Positions 1-6,066 of a DNA stretch of 9,398 bases are shown piece after piece. Within the stretch, counting starts at the first letter, position 1. Each line of letters opens with the position of its first letter. Position numbers and translations under genes: made by a program. The notes beneath the pieces were generated by a model that made no database searches, was not told the origin of the DNA, and saw nothing but the letters and a program-made list of their open reading frames with translations. Origin of the DNA: Gammaproteobacteria bacterium (GTDB lineage: Bacteria; Pseudomonadota; Gammaproteobacteria; Arenicellales; JAANXG01); assembly GCA_018263405.1 (NCBI GenBank), contig JAANXG010000157.1:1-9398 (forward strand). Reading direction: 5' to 3'.

Positions 1-124
1 GTAGATTCATCCTAAGTCCGACAGGCTCCTAGCAGGGCTACTATGAGGATTTTGCGATTGAGGATCGTTCAAAGATGGCCCGAAGACGGGATGTGAAAAT
101 GGGAAGTTATTTTTGCGCGAGCCC
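1..124. other. Left-edge stretch with no gene
   Basis: This stretch follows the stop codon of the minus-strand pentapeptide-repeat gene. I see no credible coding frame, tRNA or rRNA motif in it. The only structure is an imperfect hairpin around 28-51 (TCCT and AGC pairing with GCT and AGGA, with a six-base bulge), followed on the plus strand by TTTT. It could be a weak terminator for a plus-strand gene outside the window, but it is not convincing. No strong terminator for the minus-strand gene is visible; a four-pair CCCG/CGGG hairpin lies near 84-95 without a U-tract. Confidence 0.5.
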
Positions 125-1246
125 TTACTTGTTGAAAGGCTTGAACCGCCGCGACCCTTTTTCACGCCGTGCGGCACGGGTCGTATTTTTTCCCTGGATC
201 CTCACCGGTGCGGACAGGGAATCTCGCAGACCCGGCACCACCCCGACCTCTTGAATGACCGTGCGCGGCGTCTTGCGCTTCGGCCGAGCGGGACGAAGCG
301 AAAGGGCTGCAACAACCGTTCGACATCGGCCTGGATCATCCCAGTGGGTGCTGTCGGAATACCGGAGGTCGGGATATTTATTCAAAGCCTGCTGCCGATA
401 GATCCCGGTACGTTCCAGATTGGCTCCCCGAATATCCGCGCCGGGATAGGCGGAGTCCCGAATTCGGGTCGACCACAATTCGCTTTCGGCGAAGCCCGTA
501 TTACTTAAATCACAGTGAATAATCCCGGCGTACATCATGGTCACCGCGTTCAATTTGGCATGGGTAAGCCGGGCGTTGACGAAACATACTCCAGTCAAAG
601 TCGCGGATTCGAAGTTCGCGTTTTCCAGCACCGCACTGGTGAGGTTTGCGTTGGAAAGGTCCGCTCGTTCCGCTCGTGCACCGCTCAAAACCGTGTCGCT
701 CAGATTGGCGCCGGTGAGCTGGGTCCGCTCGAGATTAGCGTCGCCCAACCGGGCCCCCGCCAAATTCGCCGCAAAAAGCTTCGCTCGCGCCAGATTCGCC
801 AGACTCAGGTTGGCGCCCCGCAGATCCGCCCCGGACAGATCGGCGTCGCGCATGTCCGCTTCGTACAGGTCGACATACTGAAAGTCCGCGCTGTTGCAAT
901 GGGCGTCGCGGAGCAACGCCCCCGACAACTTAGCGCCGGCGAGCTTGGCCCCGGACAGCTTCGTTCCACTTAAATCGGCGGCCGTCATGTCCGCGTTGGA
1001 CAGATCCGCCCCAAACAGCCGCGCACCACACAAGCGCGCCCGAAACAGGTCCGCGCCACTCAGGTCGACGCCGGTTAAATCGGCATCGGTGAAGTCGACC
1101 CGTGACAGATCGGAGCCGGTTAGATTCGCGCCCGACAGGCGGGCTCCGGAAAGATTAAATCCGGCAAGTTCGACACGGCACAATTCCCCACCGGGCCGGT
1201 GGTTACGAAGCTGCTTCGCGACCGCGGTTGCGGCTTTACTGGCCAT
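125..1246 (-). CDS. Pentapeptide-repeat protein with basic C-terminal tail
   Basis: The protein has 373 residues. Residues 1-24 form a short polar cap. Residues 25-284 read as 52 consecutive pentapeptides of the A(D/N)LXX type (for example ADLSG, ANLTG, AKLAG) with no register break. In known structures such repeats form a right-handed quadrilateral beta helix with four pentapeptides per coil, so about 13 coils are expected here. Residues 285-373 are unrelated to the repeat and rich in Arg and Lys, notably around 319-328 and 355-373. No signal peptide or membrane segment is visible, so the protein is probably cytoplasmic. The ATG is supported by AGAAGGG a few bases upstream. It follows dnaQ in the same direction after 97 bases and probably has its own promoter. 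Some family members (Qnr, MfpA) mimic DNA and bind gyrase, but most have no known function. The family is certain; the role is unknown. Confidence 0.93.
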   Translation of the reverse strand: MASKAATAVAKQLRNHRPGGELCRVELAGFNLSGARLSGANLTGSDLSRVDFTDADLTGVDLSGADLFRARLCGARLFGADLSNADMTAADLSGTKLSGAKLAGAKLSGALLRDAHCNSADFQYVDLYEADMRDADLSGADLRGANLSLANLARAKLFAANLAGARLGDANLERTQLTGANLSDTVLSGARAERADLSNANLTSAVLENANFESATLTGVCFVNARLTHAKLNAVTMMYAGIIHCDLSNTGFAESELWSTRIRDSAYPGADIRGANLERTGIYRQQALNKYPDLRYSDSTHWDDPGRCRTVVAALSLRPARPKRKTPRTVIQEVGVVPGLRDSLSAPVRIQGKNTTRAARREKGSRRFKPFNK

Positions 1247-1251
1247 GGATA

Positions 1252-1291
1252 CCCTTCTCCCCGGCGTCCCCCGCTCGAAAGACGCCGAAGG
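1252..1291 (-). promoter_or_regulatory. Leader hairpin over the pentapeptide gene's RBS
   Basis: In the minus-strand transcript a seven-pair stem, CGGCGTC with GACGCCG (plus-strand 1281-1287 and 1262-1268), encloses a 12-base loop. Beyond it, CCUU (1288-1291) can pair with the AAGG (1253-1256) that is the core of the ribosome binding site, leaving a short GGGAG bulge. The structure could therefore limit translation of the pentapeptide-repeat protein. No U-tract follows the stem, so it is not a classical terminator for dnaQ. The pairing is seen in the sequence; the regulatory role is inferred. Confidence 0.4.
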
Positions 1292-1332
1292 ATTTAGATT
1301 TAGTGGTGCTTGTAACAGATTCCGGCCGGGTC

Positions 1333-1341
1333 AGTATAACA
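1333..1341 (-). promoter_or_regulatory. Candidate extended -10 promoter for the pentapeptide gene
   Basis: On the minus strand the sequence reads TGTTATACT, an extended -10 element (TG, one base, then TATACT, five of six matches to TATAAT). It lies just past the dnaQ stop codon. No -35 match is seen at the usual distance, which is tolerated at extended -10 promoters. Transcription would begin near 1326 and give a leader of about 80 bases that includes the hairpin before the gene. Confidence 0.45.
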
Positions 1342-1345
1342 GACT

Positions 1346-2089
1346 CTATCGGCTCGCCGCCGAGTCGTCCCATCCATCGAGCCGGCGCCACAAGCAGCCT
1401 CCCTCGCTCTCTCGGTCCAATTGGTCGAGCCATTTTTCATGCTGTTCCAGTTCTTCCGGGCCGGCGTATACCACCTTCAACGGCGTGTCCGCCGGCGCTG
1501 TTTCACCGGGACGGAGCACCGACGAGGTGCTCGGCGACGCGTTATCCAGCAACAACGCCGTTTGACCACCGGTCATCGCGAGGAACACGTCAGCCAGTAT
1601 TTCCGCGTCCAGAAACGCACCGTGCAGTGTGCGCCGGGTATTGTCGATGCGGTAACGCTGGCACAGCGAATCCAGATCATTCCGCTGCCCCGGATGCGCC
1701 TGCCTGGCCAGTTTCAGCGTATCCATGACTGCGCAGTATTCGCTAATGGTGCCGAGTTCCGGCCCGATTCTGCCCAGTTCGCGATTCAGAAAATTAGTAT
1801 CGAACTCGGCGTTGTGAATAATCAGTTCGGCGTCTTTAACATAGGACAAAAAGTCGCGGACGATTTCGACAAAGCGCGGCTTGTCGGCGAGAAACTCGTT
1901 CGTGATTCCGTGGACGCCCAGTGCCGCCTCATCGATTTTCCGCTCCGGGTGACAATACACCTGGTAATCGTTGCGGGTGCGTCGCCGGTTAATTAACTCA
2001 ACGCAGCCGATCTCGATAATGCGATGACCTTCCGCCGGATCCAGACCGGTGGTCTCGGTGTCAAGGACGATTTGCCGAACCGCACTCAT
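1346..2089 (-). CDS. dnaQ: DNA polymerase III epsilon subunit (3'-5' proofreading exonuclease)
   Basis: DnaQ removes misincorporated nucleotides from the primer end in the Pol III core, bound to DnaE and HolE. The 247 residues match the usual length (243 in E. coli). The DEDDh exonuclease motifs are all present: Exo I DTETTG with D10 and E12, Exo II HNAEFD with D97, and Exo III HGAFLDAE with H156 and D161. The spacing agrees with E. coli D12, E14, D103, H162 and D167. The weakly conserved C-terminal part (about 175-247) corresponds to the linker and polymerase-binding tail. The ATG overlaps the rnhA stop as ATGA, so translation is probably coupled to rnhA. In E. coli the two genes are divergent; here they run together, as in Pseudomonas. 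It ends with TAG. Confidence 0.97.
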   Translation of the reverse strand: MSAVRQIVLDTETTGLDPAEGHRIIEIGCVELINRRRTRNDYQVYCHPERKIDEAALGVHGITNEFLADKPRFVEIVRDFLSYVKDAELIIHNAEFDTNFLNRELGRIGPELGTISEYCAVMDTLKLARQAHPGQRNDLDSLCQRYRIDNTRRTLHGAFLDAEILADVFLAMTGGQTALLLDNASPSTSSVLRPGETAPADTPLKVVYAGPEELEQHEKWLDQLDRESEGGCLWRRLDGWDDSAASR

Positions 2090-2529
2090 AGCAATTCATC
2101 GATAGCCCGGTTTGCCAGCCGGTCCGCGCGCTCGTTTCCCGGATCGCCGGCATGGCCCTTAACCCATATCCACTCGACGTCGTGACGCGCGGCCTGCTCA
2201 TCCAGCGCCTGCCACAGCTCCTGATTTTTCACGGGTTTCCTACCCGCCGTTTTCCACCCACGACTCTTCCAAGCGTCGATCCACTCAGTAATGCCTTGGC
2301 GCAAGTATTGCGAATCGGTATGCAGTTCGACACGGCAAGATCGATTGAGAACGCGCAACGCCTCGATAGCGGCCGTTAATTCCATTCGATTATTGGTGGT
2401 GGATCGCTTAGCCCCCATGATTTCTTTCTCTCTGGTCCCAGCCTTCAGTACAGCACTCCAGCCCCCCGGGCCGGGATTGCCGCGGCACGCTCCATCCGTA
2501 TAAATCACCACCTGCTTCGATTCGGCCAT
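2086..2529 (-). CDS. rnhA: Ribonuclease HI
   Basis: RNase HI cleaves the RNA strand of RNA-DNA hybrids, acting on primers and R-loops. It is 147 residues long (E. coli 155). The metal-binding carboxylates D12 (YTDGACRGNPG), E50 (NNRMELTAA), D72 (HTDSQY) and D136 (NERADRLAN) are present, with the catalytic H126 (VKGHAG). Each is offset by exactly two residues from E. coli D10, E48, D70, D134 and H124. The basic-protrusion region (about 84-101, WIDAWKSRGWK...GRKPVKNQ) is also present. It starts 15 bases after the methyltransferase stop and overlaps dnaQ by four bases, so the three genes look like one transcript. The ribosome binding site is weak, suggesting coupling to the gene upstream. Confidence 0.97.
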   Translation of the reverse strand: MAESKQVVIYTDGACRGNPGPGGWSAVLKAGTREKEIMGAKRSTTNNRMELTAAIEALRVLNRSCRVELHTDSQYLRQGITEWIDAWKSRGWKTAGRKPVKNQELWQALDEQAARHDVEWIWVKGHAGDPGNERADRLANRAIDELL

Positions 2530-2536
2530 AGGTCGC

Positions 2537-2550
2537 GCCTGTGCTCAGGC
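2537..2550 (-). other. Small hairpin at the methyltransferase-rnhA junction
   Basis: In the transcript GCCTG pairs with CAGGC around a four-base loop, spanning the methyltransferase stop codon and ending seven bases before the rnhA start codon. There is no U-tract, so it is not a terminator. It might tie rnhA translation to ribosomes arriving from the upstream gene. A five-pair stem can also occur by chance. Confidence 0.25.
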
Positions 2551-3270
2551 AACCGGCTTGGCAAGACCAGGATTTAGTCGCGATTGTCTTTTCCATCGAA
2601 GATGCAACGGCGTGATGCCGATTTCGCGCTTGCGGGCTATGAGGACATACACGGCTGCGCCAAACGGCCACCAGCGATCGCCGAATTTTTCCAGGAAGTC
2701 CAAACGCCGCCGAATACGCTCTGACTGCACGGGTGGCTTGTGATAGACCATTTTCCCGGCCCTGAGCTCGAAATTCAGCAATTGCAGCCAATCCTTTATC
2801 CGAGCCAGAGAGGAGAACCGGCCATTCCAAGGGCTGTGACGGCGGAACAGGCTCACCAAGCCCCAAACGCTCACCGGATTGAACCCCAGCACGATCAGGT
2901 GGCCTTCGGGCACAAGGACACGTTCAACTTCTCTTAGTATTTGGTGGGGATTATCACTGAACTCCAGCACATGGGGCAATATCATCACGCTTATTGATTT
3001 GGCGTCAAACGGAAGTTGCTCCGGTATACAGCGCAGATCGAATGCAACTCCGGAATCCGCCACATGCATATGTGCCGTGTAACAAAATACGGCGTCCGAA
3101 AAACGCACAAAAGAATAAAAACCGGCCGCGCCGATTTGGACCGCTATCGGGCCGAACAAACCGGTAAGCATCTCCTTTAAACACTCGCATTCCACTTGCA
3201 TCAACGACTGCCCCAGCGACGTTTCGAGCCATAACGGCAGAGTATTCGGATGATGGAATCGCTTGTTCAT
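2545..3270 (-). CDS. SAM-dependent methyltransferase, YafS-like
   Basis: This is a class I SAM-dependent methyltransferase (type 11 family), 241 residues from the chosen ATG. The best-conserved part is the post-motif region at about 98-123, LPHVLEF.DNP..ILREVERVL.PEG, followed by LGFNPVSVWGL at 128-138. Both are typical of the methyltransferase found beside rnhA, dnaQ and gloB in gammaproteobacteria (yafS in E. coli). The glycine-rich SAM motif I is poorly formed here (VQIGAAGF, about 44-51), as is common in this group. The C-terminal end is basic. A TTG at 3304-3306 would add 12 residues, but ATG at 3268-3270 gives the expected N-terminus and leaves room for a promoter. It is first in the run with rnhA and dnaQ and divergent from mltD. 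The substrate is unknown. Confidence 0.85.
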   Translation of the reverse strand: MNKRFHHPNTLPLWLETSLGQSLMQVECECLKEMLTGLFGPIAVQIGAAGFYSFVRFSDAVFCYTAHMHVADSGVAFDLRCIPEQLPFDAKSISVMILPHVLEFSDNPHQILREVERVLVPEGHLIVLGFNPVSVWGLVSLFRRHSPWNGRFSSLARIKDWLQLLNFELRAGKMVYHKPPVQSERIRRRLDFLEKFGDRWWPFGAAVYVLIARKREIGITPLHLRWKRQSRLNPGLAKPVA

Positions 3271-3351
3271 GTCGCACTTATGACACAACCGCGCTATGCG
3301 TTTCAATAAAATTGACGTCTAGTACCGTACTCCGTACCATGTCGCGCTCGC
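3271..3351. promoter_or_regulatory. Divergent promoter region, methyltransferase and mltD
   Basis: These 81 bases must drive both genes. Toward mltD there is TTGACG (3312-3317), 17 bases, then TACCAT (3335-3340); the start would fall about five bases before the ATG. Toward the methyltransferase there is TTGAAA (minus strand, 3301-3306), 18 bases, then CATAAG (3277-3282), which places the transcript start close to the ATG. Both -10 boxes match only four of six positions. Neither gene has a clear Shine-Dalgarno sequence, which fits very short leaders. A CCGTAC pair (3325-3330 and 3332-3337) lies in the mltD spacer. All of this is inferred. Confidence 0.3.
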
Positions 3352-4713
3352 ATGGCCGGGAAAAAAATACAACGAATATTCTGCCTTACGTTAAGCTTGC
3401 CGGCCTTATTTCTCGGCGCTTGTGCTACAACTCCGAATCCGGACGTCAGCCCCCCCCATCTGACGTCCGGGTCATCCGCGGCTAGAAACGATTCCGTACC
3501 GTCGGTCAATCATCGCCATGAAAAAGCCGCCAACAAGGCCGCAAACGAGCCTTATGAAGATGTATGGGACCGCATACGGGACGGCTTTCGCATGCCGGAA
3601 TTCGAGAGTCCCTATATAGACTATTATGCGGATTGGTACACCCAGCGGCCGGAATACATGGAAAGGCTTGTCGGTCGCGCGTCGATCTACCTGTTCTACA
3701 TCGTGGAACAGCTCAAGCAACATGATTTCCCGATGGAAATCGCATTATTACCCGCCATTGAAAGCGCGTTTAAGCCCCGTGCCTATTCCCATGCCCACGC
3801 CGCCGGGTTATGGCAGTTTATCTCTTCCACCGGACGCCAATATGGCTTGAAGCAAAACTGGTGGTACGACGGCCGTCGCGACGTGGTCGACGCCACCGAA
3901 GCCGCCATCGGATATCTCGCTTTCCTCCGCGACGAATTCAAGGGGGATTGGTTTCATGCCCTGGCGGCCTATAACGGCGGGGAACGGCGTGTACAACGCG
4001 CGATAGCGGCGAACTGGCGCCACGGCAAACCCACGGACTACCAGCACCTCGCGCTACGTCGCGAAACCATGCGTTACGTACCGAAATTGCTCGCTATCAA
4101 ACGAATCATTCGAGATCCACAACGCTACAATCTGGCCCTAAAGCCCATTCCCAACCGACCCTATTTCGAAATTGCGAACGTCGGGTCGCAAATAGACCTC
4201 GGCATCGTCGCGGAGTACGCCGACCTGTCGGTCAAGGAACTGCATAAGCTTAATCCGGGTTTTCGACGCTGGGCTACGGACCCCGCCGGGCCACACCGAA
4301 TACTTGTTCCAGCCGGGAAAAGAGAACAAGTGCTTGCCAAATTGGAAAGCCTACCGCCCAACAAGCGCATGCGATGGGCACGCCACAAAATCAGACGAGG
4401 CGATACGCTCAGCGAAATCGCGCGTCGATACGGTGTGAGCGTCAGCGCGCTGCGCTCGTCCAACCGTCTGCGTGGTACGCTGATACGCGCGGGGCATACG
4501 CTGCTGGTGCCGTTATCCGCCGCTTCCATCGCGTCGTCGGACTATGGGCAACGGTCCGGGCAGCCGGTCGTACACCGGGTGAAACGGGGCGATACATTGT
4601 GGGACATCGCCCAGCGCTACAAAGTCCACATCCGGCAACTGCAACGCTGGAACCAAATCGCATCGCGGGATTTGCTGCAACCCGGACAGAAAATCACGGT
4701 TTATCTCAACTAG
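3352..4713 (+). CDS. mltD: Membrane-bound lytic murein transglycosylase D, LysM type
   Basis: MltD cleaves the MurNAc-GlcNAc bond of peptidoglycan and leaves 1,6-anhydro-MurNAc ends. It is 453 residues long (E. coli 452). The N-terminus is a lipoprotein signal with lipobox LGAC; the lipidated residue would be C24, and Ala at +2 predicts the outer membrane. The GH23 transglycosylase domain covers about 120-230 with catalytic E137 in LPAIESAF, then GLWQFI (152-157) and the AYNGG motif (206-210). Two LysM peptidoglycan-binding domains follow at about 344-387 and 407-452, each with a RGDTL core. The architecture is complete. The start is fixed by the signal peptide, although no Shine-Dalgarno sequence is visible. 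It is divergent from the methyltransferase, and gloB, its usual neighbour, is missing. Confidence 0.95.
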   Translation: MAGKKIQRIFCLTLSLPALFLGACATTPNPDVSPPHLTSGSSAARNDSVPSVNHRHEKAANKAANEPYEDVWDRIRDGFRMPEFESPYIDYYADWYTQRPEYMERLVGRASIYLFYIVEQLKQHDFPMEIALLPAIESAFKPRAYSHAHAAGLWQFISSTGRQYGLKQNWWYDGRRDVVDATEAAIGYLAFLRDEFKGDWFHALAAYNGGERRVQRAIAANWRHGKPTDYQHLALRRETMRYVPKLLAIKRIIRDPQRYNLALKPIPNRPYFEIANVGSQIDLGIVAEYADLSVKELHKLNPGFRRWATDPAGPHRILVPAGKREQVLAKLESLPPNKRMRWARHKIRRGDTLSEIARRYGVSVSALRSSNRLRGTLIRAGHTLLVPLSAASIASSDYGQRSGQPVVHRVKRGDTLWDIAQRYKVHIRQLQRWNQIASRDLLQPGQKITVYLN

Positions 4714-4837
4714 TCGAAATTAGCCCCCGAAGACTTCCATTCCCGGGTTCGAAGCACGGACTCGTCGAGACGCTACTCAAGCCATACGGAAATACTCCGG
4801 TTTCGCGGGAGCCGTGCGGATTGTCCGGGTTTCGACC
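4714..4837. other. Gap after mltD, nothing recognised
   Basis: I see no gene and no convincing intrinsic terminator for mltD here. An imperfect CTCC/GGAG hairpin near 4795-4811 lacks a U-tract. GGTTCGAA near 4745 resembles a tRNA T-loop, but the flanking bases do not form a T-stem and there is no acceptor partner. Confidence 0.5.
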
Positions 4838-4866
4838 TTGACACTCATCGCTCAAACGGTCATAAA
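4838..4866 (+). promoter_or_regulatory. Sigma-70 promoter candidate for the aap operon
   Basis: A perfect -35 box TTGACA (4838-4843) is followed after 17 bases by CATAAA (4861-4866, four of six matches to TATAAT) in an AT-rich stretch. Transcription would start near 4873, giving an aapJ leader of about 78 bases. It is the best promoter match in the gap. I see no sigma-54 type GG-N10-GC element. Confidence 0.6.
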
Positions 4867-4873
4867 TAACAAT

Positions 4874-4942
4874 TAGGGGATATTCGTAACAGAGTTTTAA
4901 CGACGATATTCCTTCCACGAAAACCCCTACATCTAGGAGGAA
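4874..4942 (+). promoter_or_regulatory. Structured aapJ leader with strong, pairable RBS
   Basis: The Shine-Dalgarno sequence is a perfect AGGAGG (4935-4940), ten bases before the aapJ ATG. Three pairings are possible in the leader. TAGGGG (4874-4879) can pair with CCCCTA (4924-4929). CCTA (4926-4929) can instead pair with TAGG (4934-4937) around a CATC loop and cover part of the Shine-Dalgarno. UUCCUUC (4909-4915) can pair with GGAGGAA (4936-4942), seven pairs with one G-U, and also cover it. The first two exclude each other. GATATTC occurs twice (4879-4885, 4905-4911). No known riboswitch class is recognised; a control function is inferred. Confidence 0.35.
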
Positions 4943-4950
4943 ATGAAACA

Positions 4951-5961
4951 ATGAACATAGTGAAATCCATGGCCGCCGCAGCAGCCTTGAGCGTCGCTGC
5001 GGTGGGAGCCAACGCTGCGACCCTGGACGACGTCAAGGAGAAAGGATTCGTCCAATGCGGCGTCGATGGCGGTTTGCCCGGCTTCTCCGCGCCGGACGAT
5101 TCCGGCCAGATGCGTGGCATCGATGCAGACGTGTGCTATGCCGTCGCTGCCGCCGTATTCGGTGATTCCAGTAAGGCAAAATTCACGCCGTTGACGGCAA
5201 AGGAACGTTTCACCGCCCTGTCATCCGGCGAAATCGACGTGTTGTCCCGCAACACAACGCATACCCTCCATCGTGACTCCGCGTTGGGCATCAACTTCAC
5301 CTACTACAACTATATCGACGGCCAAGGATTTATGGTCAAGAAAAACCTGGGCGTCACAAGCGCCAAGGAACTCGACGGCGCCGCGGTCTGCGTGCAACAG
5401 GGCACAACCACGGAACTGAACCTGGCGGATTTTTTCCGCGCCAACGGTATGGAATTCACGCCGGTCGGGTACGACACTTCTGTTCAAACCCGCGAAGGTT
5501 TTGACGGCGGTTCCTGCGATGTGTTGACATCGGACAAATCGCAGCTTGCTGCCATCCGCACCGAGCTCAAGGATCCAGACGGTGCGGCGATCCTCCCGGA
5601 AACCATTTCCAAGGAACCGCTCGGCCCGGTGGTCCGGCAAGGCGATGACCAATGGTTCAATATTGTCAAATGGGTGTTGTATGCCCTGATCAACGCCGAC
5701 GAAATGGGTATTACGTCTGCAAATGTCGACGAGATGAAGGACAGCGGCAACCCGGCAATAGCGCGAATAATGGGTACCGAAGGCGAAATGGGTAAGGATA
5801 TTGGCCTGTCGGCCGATTGGGCCTATAACGCCATCAAGCAGGTTGGCAACTACGACGAAATCTACCAGCGTAACGTTGCGCCGCTGGGCCTGGCGCGCGA
5901 AGGTAGCGTAAATGCGTTGTGGACCGAGGGCGGCGTTCTTTACGCCCCGCCAGTTCGGTAA
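4951..5961 (+). CDS. aapJ: General L-amino acid ABC transporter, periplasmic binding protein
   Basis: AapJ binds L-amino acids in the periplasm and delivers them to AapQM. It has 336 residues. A Sec signal peptide covers residues 1-22 (hydrophobic alanine-rich core, probable cleavage after ANA). The mature protein is a solute-binding protein family 3 member: VQCGVDGGLPGFSAPD (34-49) is the typical opening, SRNTTHTLHRD (99-109) contains the Arg/Thr ligand-binding motif, and CVQQGTTTELN (147-157) begins the second lobe. The mature part has four cysteines (C36, C62, C147, C189) that may form disulfides in the periplasm. The start is set by AGGAGG upstream and by the signal peptide. It is the first gene of the operon and is separated from aapQ by a strong hairpin. 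In Rhizobium the Aap system takes a broad range of L-amino acids; the specificity here is assumed from family. Confidence 0.95.
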   Translation: MNIVKSMAAAAALSVAAVGANAATLDDVKEKGFVQCGVDGGLPGFSAPDDSGQMRGIDADVCYAVAAAVFGDSSKAKFTPLTAKERFTALSSGEIDVLSRNTTHTLHRDSALGINFTYYNYIDGQGFMVKKNLGVTSAKELDGAAVCVQQGTTTELNLADFFRANGMEFTPVGYDTSVQTREGFDGGSCDVLTSDKSQLAAIRTELKDPDGAAILPETISKEPLGPVVRQGDDQWFNIVKWVLYALINADEMGITSANVDEMKDSGNPAIARIMGTEGEMGKDIGLSADWAYNAIKQVGNYDEIYQRNVAPLGLAREGSVNALWTEGGVLYAPPVR

Positions 5962-6006
5962 TCACGTTGCAATAAGAATAAATAGGCAGTTGTAATAATA
6001 TTGAAG

Positions 6007-6036
6007 CGGGCAGCCGGCGCGACCGCCGGCCGCCCG
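6007..6036 (+). other. Intercistronic GC-rich hairpin between aapJ and aapQ
   Basis: CGGGC-A-GCCGGC (6007-6018) pairs with GCCGGC-C-GCCCG (6025-6036) around the loop GCGACC: eleven G-C pairs with one A-C mismatch. It lies 45 bases after the aapJ stop and 30 bases before the aapQ ATG. No U-tract follows, so it is more likely a block to 3' exonucleases, or a partial attenuator, than a full terminator. Such elements often sit after binding-protein genes of ABC operons and raise the amount of binding protein relative to permease. The structure is seen; the role is inferred. Confidence 0.6.
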
Positions 6037-6066
6037 ACGCGTTCCGATCGTAAAACCGGATCGAAG

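Noticed and set aside
515..1565. Long open frames on the plus strand opposite the pentapeptide gene
   Set aside because: They arise from the 15-base periodicity of the pentapeptide repeats read on the other strand; they are Arg/Ser/Ala-rich, have no recognisable domain, and one runs across the pentapeptide promoter and into dnaQ.
1421..1996. 191-codon open frame on the plus strand inside dnaQ
   Set aside because: It lies entirely opposite dnaQ, whose catalytic motifs are all intact, and shows no family motif.
2408..2866. 152-codon minus-strand frame overlapping rnhA and the methyltransferase
   Set aside because: It overlaps two well-supported genes in another frame and shows no domain.
4740..4765. 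tRNA-like GGTTCGAA
   Set aside because: The flanking bases do not form a T-stem and no acceptor or anticodon arm can be built around it.
4943..4954. Tiny ATG AAA CAA TGA frame overlapping the aapJ start
   Set aside because: Its ATG is only two bases from AGGAGG, too close for initiation, while the aapJ ATG at ten bases starts a clear signal peptide.
6001..6066. TTG start giving aapQ 22 extra residues
   Set aside because: The extension is the translated intercistronic hairpin, has no ribosome binding site, and makes the protein longer than the usual AapQ.
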